The position numbers and the translations under genes were made by a program. Shown here in pieces: positions 7,006 to 14,304 of a stretch of DNA of 51,675 nt. The notes beneath the pieces were generated by a model. It was not told the origin of the DNA. It worked only from the letters and a program-made list of their open reading frames with translations, and ran no database searches. Source of the stretch: Candidatus Woesearchaeota archaeon (lineage in GTDB: Archaea; Nanobdellota; Nanobdellia; SCGC-AAA011-G17; GW2011-AR18); NCBI GenBank assembly GCA_018302545.1, contig JAGVZM010000005.1:1-51675 (forward strand), given 5' to 3'. The first letter of the stretch is position 1, and each line of letters opens with the position of its first letter.

Positions 7006-9368
7006 TGTTTAACCTTCTTGCTTATTTTGAAAGGCCTTTTTTATTATTTTTAATAATTCCTATTTTAATATTTTTATTTTATTTTATTAATAAAAACTTG
7101 GTTAAATTATATGATTCTATTGATTTATTTCAATCTAAAAAGAAATTGAGAATTTTTGTTTTAGTAATGAGGTGTTTGATTTTTATATTTTTGGTTGTTG
7201 CTTTGGCTTCTCCTTTTATTGAGATTACAGATAAAACTCCTGGAAATCCTAGAATTAAGTTGCTTATTGATAATTCTAGTTCTATGGAACTTTTTAATCT
7301 TAATTTTTTAAATGACTTTGGAGTTAATCTTGAAAAACAAATTCCTGTTGAGACTTATTATATAGGAAGCGGTTTAGAATCTAATTTAGGAGAGAATATA
7401 CTTAGCAATGTTAAACCAGATGACAATGTCCTTTTGATAACTGATGGAAATAATCATGGAGGTGTTTCATTAGGAGATGTTGCATTACAAGCTGGAGATT
7501 TCAATATGACTTTTAGTTCATTAAATTTGAAACCAGATAAATATGATGTTTCTGTTATTATCTATGGAAGCTCTAAAACTCCGGCCAAGATAGAGAATAC
7601 TTTTAGTGTTTTGATTAGCCAAACTAATAAAAGACCTGTTCGTTTAGTTATTGAAGTTGATGGAAAAGTAGTTTTTGATGAAACTACTGATAAAGAAATT
7701 GTTAAAATAAAACAGTCTTTTGAAGTGGGACAACATAGAATTGTTGCTAAATTGGATGTTAATGATCATTTTGATAATAATAATATTTATTATAAAACTA
7801 TTAAAGTTATTCCTAAACCTAAAGTTTTATTATATACTTTGGACGGAAGTCCAAATCTTAAGACACTATTTGATCCTATTTATGAATTGAATGTTGTTAA
7901 AGATTTAGAGCTTGATTTAAAACCATATACAGCTATTGTTGTAGATGATTTAAATTCTGATAAATTAGATAAGTATGCAGATAAATTAACTGACTTTGTT
8001 TCTGAAGGAAACGGTTTATTAGTTTTAGGAGGCACTAATTCATTTGATTCTGGAAACTATAAAAGTTCAAGATTTGAGCAGCTGTTACCTGTTTTTGTAG
8101 CTAAATCTGGCAAAAAAGAAGGGGAAGTTAATCTTGCTATAGTTATTGATGTTTCTGGAAGTACTAGTTATGGTTTTGGGGGATATAGAAAAGTGGATGT
8201 TGAAAAAGCTTTAGTATTAAAGATGATTAATGATACTAGTCTTGTCTATAATGTGGGGGTTATTGCTTTTAATGATGTAGCTTATCTAGTTGCTCCTATG
8301 AAAAGATTGTTACTACATCAAGATTTAGATGATAAGATTAAGAGATTAACTTTTACTGGTGGAACTGACATGCTCCAAGGAATTAATGCTGCTTTGGTTA
8401 TGTTAAAAGGAAAGGGGGGTAGTAAAAATATTATAATCTTTTCAGATGGATATACTAATAATGAGGAGGCAATAAAAAGTGCAGCTGATTATGCTTCTAC
8501 TCAAGGTATTAAAGTTTATACTGTCGGTGTTGGAGGGACTGATGAGGATTTTATGAAAGACATAGCTAGAAGGGGAAATGGTATTTATTTTAAACCTGAA
8601 TTATCTAATCAACTTAAATTGATTTTTGGTGATACTCAAATTAGTGGAGATAAAAAATCTTTTGGTTTAGTTGTAGTTAATGAGGATCATTTTGTTACAG
8701 GCGGCATGATACTAGATGCAGATATTTATGGTTTTAATCAAGTTGTTCCTAAAAGTAGTGCTAAGCTTTTAGTTACTACAGATATAGGAGATCCTGTAGT
8801 GAATGTTTGGAGATTTGGTTTAGGAAGAGTTGCTTCAATAGCTACAGGCTATAGGCTGCATGGTGCTGAATTGCTGACTAAAGGGAATTCTTTATTATTA
8901 ACTAGATCTGCTAATTGGGTTATAGGAGATCCTGAAAGGAAGAATCCTGAATTCGTTGATGTTGAGGATGGTTTTGTAAATGATTATGTGGATGTAATTG
9001 TTAAGTCTCAAAAACAACCTAAAGCAGAGATAGGTTTATATAAATTTGATGATAATTTATATAAAGGTAAAATGTATGTTAATTTTACAGGATATAATAG
9101 AGTATTAGATACTATCTTTGCAGTTAATGATAAAGAAGAATTTAGAGATGTTGGTGTTAATAAAGAGTTAAATCAACTAATAAGTTTAACAGGTGGTAAA
9201 ATGTTTAGTCCAGAAAATATTGATGAAATTGTTGAATTTATTAAACAGAAGTCTACTAAAGTTAGACTGGTTAGAAAGAGTTATTCTTGGATATTTTTAT
9301 TAGCTGCTTTAATATTATATTTAGTTGAGGTTTGTGTAAGGAGATTGGTTGCTTATAGGGTGATATAA
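7005..9368 (+). CDS. BatB/GATase-like membrane protein with two VWA-type domains
   Basis: 787 aa. Two membrane segments lie near the N-terminus (about 10-27 and 49-66), then a VWA-like start DNSSS at residue 89. A segment with LLVLGGTNSFDSGNYKSS resembles the glutamine-amidotransferase-like fold found in such proteins. A second, complete VWA domain starts DVSGS at residue 382, with a TGGTDM motif and FSDGYTNN for the remaining metal-binding sites. A C-terminal membrane segment lies near residues 762-780. The gene is translationally coupled to BatA upstream (TAATG) and touches the next start directly. It most likely forms a surface complex with its neighbours; the client is not known. Confidence 0.8.
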   Translation: MFNLLAYFERPFLLFLIIPILIFLFYFINKNLVKLYDSIDLFQSKKKLRIFVLVMRCLIFIFLVVALASPFIEITDKTPGNPRIKLLIDNSSSMELFNLNFLNDFGVNLEKQIPVETYYIGSGLESNLGENILSNVKPDDNVLLITDGNNHGGVSLGDVALQAGDFNMTFSSLNLKPDKYDVSVIIYGSSKTPAKIENTFSVLISQTNKRPVRLVIEVDGKVVFDETTDKEIVKIKQSFEVGQHRIVAKLDVNDHFDNNNIYYKTIKVIPKPKVLLYTLDGSPNLKTLFDPIYELNVVKDLELDLKPYTAIVVDDLNSDKLDKYADKLTDFVSEGNGLLVLGGTNSFDSGNYKSSRFEQLLPVFVAKSGKKEGEVNLAIVIDVSGSTSYGFGGYRKVDVEKALVLKMINDTSLVYNVGVIAFNDVAYLVAPMKRLLLHQDLDDKIKRLTFTGGTDMLQGINAALVMLKGKGGSKNIIIFSDGYTNNEEAIKSAADYASTQGIKVYTVGVGGTDEDFMKDIARRGNGIYFKPELSNQLKLIFGDTQISGDKKSFGLVVVNEDHFVTGGMILDADIYGFNQVVPKSSAKLLVTTDIGDPVVNVWRFGLGRVASIATGYRLHGAELLTKGNSLLLTRSANWVIGDPERKNPEFVDVEDGFVNDYVDVIVKSQKQPKAEIGLYKFDDNLYKGKMYVNFTGYNRVLDTIFAVNDKEEFRDVGVNKELNQLISLTGGKMFSPENIDEIVEFIKQKSTKVRLVRKSYSWIFLLAALILYLVEVCVRRLVAYRVI

Positions 9369-9818
9369 ATGGGTTTTATAAAAGATGCTTTGGATGTTAA
9401 GGTATTTTTTTTAGTAGTAATAATTGCTGTTTGTATGGTTGCTTTCTTAGTAGTTTTCCATAAAAATTTTGAAGATGTAAATACTAAATATGAAGAGAAA
9501 GTGGGGGAGTTAAATTCTACATATAATAAACTGCTTGGAACCCAGGAGAGATTAAATGAGACTGTAGAAGATTTAGAATTAACCAATCTTAAAGAAGAGG
9601 ACCTTAAGAAAAAGTATAATGAATTGCTTAATAAAAATGAGAGATTAGAGAAGGATAAACTTAATTTACAAAAGGAAGTTAGTGATAAGAACTCAGAGAT
9701 AGGTGATTTAAAGACTAAAAATACAGTTTTACAAGATAGTTTAGATAAGGAGAAATCTACTAATAGTAAATTAAGATCAAGAATAAACTGCTTTGAGGGT
9801 GGTGGTGCAAATTGTTAA
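9369..9818 (+). CDS. Single-pass membrane protein with long coiled coil
   Basis: 149 aa. One membrane segment at about residues 12-29 is followed by some 105 residues of heptad-rich charged sequence predicted to be a coiled coil, then a short tail with two cysteines (INCFEGGGANC). It begins immediately after the previous stop and overlaps the next gene by 7 nt, so it belongs to the VWA-MoxR operon. It may be a scaffold or spacer in that complex. No family name is recognised. Confidence 0.7.
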   Translation: MGFIKDALDVKVFFLVVIIAVCMVAFLVVFHKNFEDVNTKYEEKVGELNSTYNKLLGTQERLNETVEDLELTNLKEEDLKKKYNELLNKNERLEKDKLNLQKEVSDKNSEIGDLKTKNTVLQDSLDKEKSTNSKLRSRINCFEGGGANC

Positions 9819-10591
9819 AGCAAGTGTTGGAAGAGATTACTACTAATATTACGGTTTTAAATTTAGGCAAGATCATCCTTGATTCTTTGTTGATTTTTGT
9901 GTTTTTTTACTTGTTTGTTGTTTTATTTAACTTAAGTGTTTATTATGCCTTAGTTCCTTGTTTGTTATTTTTTGGAATATCTTTATTTTATGATTTTCAA
10001 AAGAATAAATACTTAGTTGTTGAGCAGGGCTTTCCTGATCTAAATGAAAGACTTAGAACTGTTGCGGATTATGCAGATAAGAGTAATCCTATTTTAGATT
10101 TGCTTAAACAAGATGTTTTGAGAGATATAAGAAAAGTAAAAATGAGTAAATTTATAGATTATAAGTGGATGATAGTTAGAATTTTGAGTTTGACTATGTT
10201 GTCTATAATTGTAGTTATATTAGCTTATTCTAATGTTAGTTTTGGGTTTTCTTTAGGTGATTTACCTATAATTGGCGATAGCTCTTTAGGAGTTAGAGAA
10301 GCAGGAGACAATTTAACTAATACCAATTTGAGTTTTAAAACAGCAGATTTAAATAATATTTTGGGTAATGAATCTTTGGCAATATTGGGTAATGAAGAAT
10401 TACAACTTAAGGTTAATCCCTTACAAAGTAATACTGACTTGGATGATATAGGTGATGTTTTAGAGCAAGAATTTAGAGCTCCAACATTTCCAAAAGAGAT
10501 ATATACGAGTTATGATTTAGCATATCAAGATAATATTGCTAAAAATCAGAGAGAGGTTGTTAAAAACTATTTCCAACAAATAGCAAGGTGA
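9812..10591 (+). CDS. Multi-spanning membrane protein of the VWA-MoxR operon
   Basis: 259 aa with a TTG start overlapping the preceding stop; GAGGGTGGTGG (about 9795-9805) could serve as its ribosome binding site. A GTG a few codons later is an alternative start. Hydrophobic segments lie near residues 20-60 (two passes) and 121-142. The outside C-terminal half is soluble and ends FPKEIYTSYDLAYQDN. No enzyme motif is seen. Tight spacing to the VWA genes and to moxR (4 nt) argues for a membrane component of the same complex. Confidence 0.7.
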   Translation: MLKQVLEEITTNITVLNLGKIILDSLLIFVFFYLFVVLFNLSVYYALVPCLLFFGISLFYDFQKNKYLVVEQGFPDLNERLRTVADYADKSNPILDLLKQDVLRDIRKVKMSKFIDYKWMIVRILSLTMLSIIVVILAYSNVSFGFSLGDLPIIGDSSLGVREAGDNLTNTNLSFKTADLNNILGNESLAILGNEELQLKVNPLQSNTDLDDIGDVLEQEFRAPTFPKEIYTSYDLAYQDNIAKNQREVVKNYFQQIAR

Positions 10592-10595
10592 TTTT

Positions 10596-11537
10596 ATGGT
10601 TGGTATGGACGAAATAAAAAAGAAATTTGATACTGTTTTTTCAGAAATTAATAAGGTTATAGTTGGTCAGGAAGACGTAGTAGAACAAACTTTAATTGCA
10701 TTATTATGCAATGGGCATGTTTATCTAGAAGGTTATCCTGGATTAGCTAAGACTTTACTTGTTAGGACTTTAGCAAATATTATGGATCTTAAATTTAGTA
10801 GGATTCAAGGTACTCCAGATTTATTGCCTAGTGATATCACTGGAACTTATGTTATTGATGAGAGTAAAGGTAAAAAAATGTTTAAGTTCCAGAATGGGCC
10901 TATTTTTTCTAATGTAGTTTTAGTTGATGAGGTTAATAGAGCAACTCCTAAGACTCATTCATCTATTTTAGAAGCTATGCAGGAGCATCAGGTTACAGTT
11001 GGAAATGAAACCTATAAATTGGAGAAACCCTTCTTTGTTTTAGCTACAGGTAATCCAATAGAACAAGAAGGAGTCTTTAGATTAAGCGAGGCGCAAATTG
11101 ATAGATTTTTGTTTAAAATTAATGTAGGATATCCTAAATTTGAAGATGAACTTAAAATCGTTGATAGATTTAATGATAAAGATTTTGAGGAAATTGCTTT
11201 GAAACAAGTCTTTAAATCTGTTGAATTAGTTAAGTTACAAGAATTAGTTAAACATGTTCCTATTGCCAATGATCTTAAAAAATATGCTGTTGAGTTAGTT
11301 GCTAGTACAAGAAATAAAAAAGATTTAATAGAATATGGTGCTAGTCCTAGGGCAAGTTTAGCTTTAGTTTATGCTAGTAAGGCTAGGGCTTTGATGAAGG
11401 GAAACAAACATGTTAGCAAAGAAGATATTAAAGCTGTTGCTTTTCCTGTATTAAGACATAGAATAATCTTGAGTTTTGAGGCTGAAAGAAAGGGTATGTC
11501 TGAAGATGATGTTATAAAAGAGTTAGTTAAAAAGTAA
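10596..11537 (+). CDS. MoxR-family AAA+ ATPase
   Basis: 313 aa, the normal length. Walker A is the MoxR form GYPGLAKT (residues 46-53) and Walker B is VVLVDEVNRA (about 107-116). The family signature after it, TPKTHSSILEAMQE, and the sensor region LATGNPIEQEGVF are also present, with the C-terminal lid domain. MoxR ATPases act as chaperone-like remodelers with VWA proteins, often to insert metals or mature surface complexes. It is the last forward gene of the operon before the VapBC insertion. Its usual DUF58 partner appears 880 nt further on. Confidence 0.9.
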   Translation: MVGMDEIKKKFDTVFSEINKVIVGQEDVVEQTLIALLCNGHVYLEGYPGLAKTLLVRTLANIMDLKFSRIQGTPDLLPSDITGTYVIDESKGKKMFKFQNGPIFSNVVLVDEVNRATPKTHSSILEAMQEHQVTVGNETYKLEKPFFVLATGNPIEQEGVFRLSEAQIDRFLFKINVGYPKFEDELKIVDRFNDKDFEEIALKQVFKSVELVKLQELVKHVPIANDLKKYAVELVASTRNKKDLIEYGASPRASLALVYASKARALMKGNKHVSKEDIKAVAFPVLRHRIILSFEAERKGMSEDDVIKELVKK

Positions 11538-11562
11538 ATTTATTTTATCTTGTTTTCATTTG

Positions 11563-11982
11563 TTAGAATTTAGATTTTCCACTTATATTAAGCATATCTA
11601 TATTGGTTAGTATTCTCAATATTTTTTGTTTAGAAAAATCAGGATCGTGACTCCAGATTCCATACGAATCTGTTAAAATCGCTACTGCTAGATAAGGTAG
11701 ATCTTTAGGATCTTCTATTTTTTCTTTTATTTCTATAATTATCTTTTCATACTCCTCTTTTGATATTACTTCTATGTTTTCAAATAAAATAGCTAACAAA
11801 ATCTCGAATTCATTTTTTGTTATTTTTGCTTTTTTTATTATATCTTCTTCATATTTTCTTATTTCTGTAAATATAAAATCAGGTGAAATAAATTCAAAGA
11901 ATTGATCAGATATTATACTTCTTGTTGTACTCTCTTTTATTAGTGCTGCTATTATTCGATTACTATCAATTATAATTTTCAT
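11563..11982 (-). CDS. PIN-domain toxin (VapC-like)
   Basis: 139 aa PIN-fold ribonuclease. The acidic metal-binding set is visible: D6 in IIIDSNRI, E40 in FTEIRK, D91/D94 in EDPKDLPYL, and D113 and D115 in SHDPDF. The ATG overlaps the antitoxin stop as ATGA, the usual coupling of such pairs. VapC enzymes cut tRNA or rRNA; the target here is unknown. The short helical segment in the middle and the W-S-H-D-P-D ending resemble archaeal PIN proteins paired with ribbon-helix-helix antitoxins. Confidence 0.75.
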   Translation of the reverse strand: MKIIIDSNRIIAALIKESTTRSIISDQFFEFISPDFIFTEIRKYEEDIIKKAKITKNEFEILLAILFENIEVISKEEYEKIIIEIKEKIEDPKDLPYLAVAILTDSYGIWSHDPDFSKQKILRILTNIDMLNISGKSKF

Positions 11983-12203
11983 TTCAAATTATGTTTTTTG
12001 GCTATTTCTTTTTTTATTTTATTTCCAATTTCTATAGCATCTTTTTCAGTTAATTGACTTTTAGAGAGAATTTTATCTAATAATTCCATTTTTCTTGCTT
12101 TTTCCCATATTGCTTGTCTTGCTACTTCACTCCATTTAATTTCTTTATGTTTCTCCATTATATTATACAAATCTTCTGGTATTGCTAAAGTCATATTTGT
12201 CAT
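11979..12203 (-). CDS. Ribbon-helix-helix antitoxin (VapB-like)
   Basis: 74 aa. The N-terminus NMTLAIPEDLYNIMEKHKEI followed by WSEVARQAI is a ribbon-helix-helix DNA-binding domain: a short strand, two helices and the conserved Trp-Ser at the second helix start. The C-terminal half is charged and would embrace the toxin. I keep the first ATG because GGAG (12213-12216 on the minus strand) lies about 9 nt before it; a second ATG three codons later is possible. The toxin gene follows with a 4-nt overlap. Confidence 0.75.
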   Translation of the reverse strand: MTNMTLAIPEDLYNIMEKHKEIKWSEVARQAIWEKARKMELLDKILSKSQLTEKDAIEIGNKIKKEIAKKHNLK

Positions 12204-12218
12204 ATTCTTTTTCTCCTT

Positions 12219-12259
12219 AAGTAATTTATGTATATTAAGTAATTTTACTTATTTATATC
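12219..12259 (-). promoter_or_regulatory. Promoter and operator of the VapBC-like module
   Basis: On the minus strand the TATA box GATATAAAT (12259-12251) is followed at once by an inverted repeat of the half-site AAGTAA (12237-12242 with 12245-12250), and a further copy lies at 12219-12224. Three half-sites between TATA box and start codon are what is expected of autorepression by a ribbon-helix-helix antitoxin. The rest of the gap to the DUF58 gene holds a weaker TATA (about 12366-12373) for that gene and nothing else I can identify. Confidence 0.5.
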
Positions 12260-12418
12260 TTTTTCTAAGTCTTTATCTTAATGATTTTAGTAACTCTTTG
12301 ATGTTGTAACTCTACAAATATTCCTCCTTATGAGTTAATTATGTCTATTCTGCTTTGTACATTTGATTATATAATTTATTATGGATAAATTTATTAATTA
12401 ATTTTTCCTTTAGATTTT

Positions 12419-13267
12419 ATGATAACTACAGAATTTCTTAGACAACTTGATAGATTTTCTTTAGTTATTAATAAGAAGGTTACTTCTAGTTTTGTAGGTG
12501 ATAGAGCAACTGAAAGATTAGGGAGTGGTTTGGTTTTTAGTGATTATGCTAATTATAATTATGGTGATGATTTTAAGAATATAGACTGGAAAGCTTATGC
12601 AAGGACAGATAAATTATTTGTTAAGAGATACGAAGAAGATAGGAATTTAACTGTTCATCTTGTTATTGATTATAGTGGAAGTATGGATTTTGGTACTAAG
12701 ATTAAAAAATATGAATATGCTTCTATGGTGGGTTTAGGATTTTGTTATTTAGCTTTGAAAAATAATGAGAGATTTGTTTTAGCAACCTTTGATGATACTC
12801 TAGATTTTTTTAGGCCTAAGAAGGGAATGGGACAGATAACTTCTATCTTAGGATATTTACAGGATAAAAAGGCTAAAGGACAGAGTAGTTTTCAGGATTC
12901 TTTAATAAAATATAGACAATTAATACACAGCAAATCTATGGTAGTTATTATTTCTGATTTCTTTTATGATATAGAACAAATTAAGACTATTTTGTTTAGA
13001 TATAAAAAGAATCATATTGTTTTAGTACAAGTTTTAGATAAATTAGAGAAGAATCTTAATATAGAAGGAGATTTTGATCTAGTTGATTTGGAGAGTAATT
13101 CTAAGTTACATACCTTTATAGATCCTTTTATGAGGAAACAATATTTTAAGGAGTTAGAAGTACATCAAGCTAGGATTAGAGATGCATGTGCTGAAGTAAA
13201 AGCTCATTTTTATGTTGTTGGTACAGATGAGAGTATATTTGATGTTTTCTATAGGATATTAGACTAA
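12419..13267 (+). CDS. DUF58 protein with VWA-like domain (MoxR partner)
   Basis: 282 aa. The DUF58 core is clear: GDDFKNIDWKAYARTDKLFV followed by K, R and an E-R/D-N-L turn, then a VWA-like strand with DYSGSM (residues 84-89). In nearly all genomes DUF58 sits directly beside moxR and forms part of the same complex. Here it is separated from moxR by the VapBC-like pair on the other strand and appears to have its own TATA box near 12366. Its last 4 bases overlap the end of the convergent permease gene. Confidence 0.85.
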   Translation: MITTEFLRQLDRFSLVINKKVTSSFVGDRATERLGSGLVFSDYANYNYGDDFKNIDWKAYARTDKLFVKRYEEDRNLTVHLVIDYSGSMDFGTKIKKYEYASMVGLGFCYLALKNNERFVLATFDDTLDFFRPKKGMGQITSILGYLQDKKAKGQSSFQDSLIKYRQLIHSKSMVVIISDFFYDIEQIKTILFRYKKNHIVLVQVLDKLEKNLNIEGDFDLVDLESNSKLHTFIDPFMRKQYFKELEVHQARIRDACAEVKAHFYVVGTDESIFDVFYRILD

Positions 13268-14250
13268 TCATCTTTTTTTATTTCAGGATAATATTCCTTT
13301 ATTATAGTTATGATTGTTGAAAGAATTACTGGACCAACTACTAATCCTACAATTCCTAGAAGTTTTATTCCTCCTATAGTTCCTATTAATATTATTAATG
13401 GATGGACTTTAGACCTTGCTCCAATTATTTTTGGTCTTATGAATGTTTCAATTATGAATAATGCTATTCCTAAAATTAAAATTACTATAGCTGCGATATA
13501 TTCTTGTCTGGTTACTAAATAAATTATGTAAGGCACCCAAACTATAGATGGTCCTAAAAATGGTATAAAAGCTAGGAATCCTATTGTTATTGCTAGTAAT
13601 AATGCTATAGAAGAACCTACTAGTTTGAATACAATTAATGCTAAAACAAATTCTATTATTGCTGTTAAAAATAATCCGTAAACTATAGAATAAGTTGTAT
13701 CTCCTATATGTATTATTAACTGGTCTTTTTTTTCAATTGGCAGGATATTCTTTGCTTTTTTTAAGAAGCCCTCTCCTATTAAAAAAAATGTAAATGTTGC
13801 ATAAATAGTTATTAAGAAGTCAAAAACTTTTCCGGGAAGATTTCTTATAAAATCAGTTGCTCCTCTTTTCATAAATTCTATTAAAGTAGCAATTGTTTCT
13901 TTACTTATGTCTGCTGCGATTTGATCATTTTCTGTTAGTTGAGTTATTTGGTATTTTATGTTGTCTAAATTTCCTTCATTAAAGAAATTTATTGATTCTA
14001 TTACTAACGCGTTAGCTATGTAAATTAAGGGCAATAGAATTATAATAATTATTAAAAGTGTTGTTAAAATTGCTCCTGTCACTTCGCTTTTAGTTGATTT
14101 TGATATTTTTTTGTATAATGGAAATGATAAATAAGCTAGGATAAAACTTGTTAATAATGCTGTTAGAAAAGGAGCTACTATTAGATATGCTATGTATGCA
14201 AAAAGGATTAGAATTACAGCAATTAAATATTTTTTAATATCTTTTTTCAT
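13264..14250 (-). CDS. AI-2E/UPF0118-family membrane permease
   Basis: 328 aa with about seven or eight hydrophobic segments. The N-terminal pair with PFLTALLTSFILAYLSFPLY, a central soluble stretch, and the C-terminal PFLGPSIVWVPYIIYL and GLVVGPVIL motifs mark the AI-2E family (PF01594). Members export small molecules or ions; some are Na+/H+ antiporters. The substrate cannot be read from the sequence. It diverges from the Dph6 fusion gene across a 54-nt gap. Confidence 0.8.
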   Translation of the reverse strand: MKKDIKKYLIAVILILFAYIAYLIVAPFLTALLTSFILAYLSFPLYKKISKSTKSEVTGAILTTLLIIIIILLPLIYIANALVIESINFFNEGNLDNIKYQITQLTENDQIAADISKETIATLIEFMKRGATDFIRNLPGKVFDFLITIYATFTFFLIGEGFLKKAKNILPIEKKDQLIIHIGDTTYSIVYGLFLTAIIEFVLALIVFKLVGSSIALLLAITIGFLAFIPFLGPSIVWVPYIIYLVTRQEYIAAIVILILGIALFIIETFIRPKIIGARSKVHPLIILIGTIGGIKLLGIVGLVVGPVILSTIITIIKEYYPEIKKDD

Positions 14251-14273
14251 AATTTTTATTTAGGGTGTATAAA

Positions 14274-14282
14274 CTTATAAAG
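14274..14282 (+). promoter_or_regulatory. TATA box for the AsnB-Dph6 fusion gene
   Basis: CTTATAAAG is centred 27 nt before ATG 14305, so the mRNA should be leaderless. This supports that ATG over the one at 14284. Confidence 0.6.
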
Positions 14283-14304
14283 TTTGTTAATTCTTATAAT
14301 AATT

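Noticed and set aside
13310-13522. Forward gene inside the AI-2E permease
   Set aside because: It is a shadow of the permease codons; the minus-strand protein has the family motifs.
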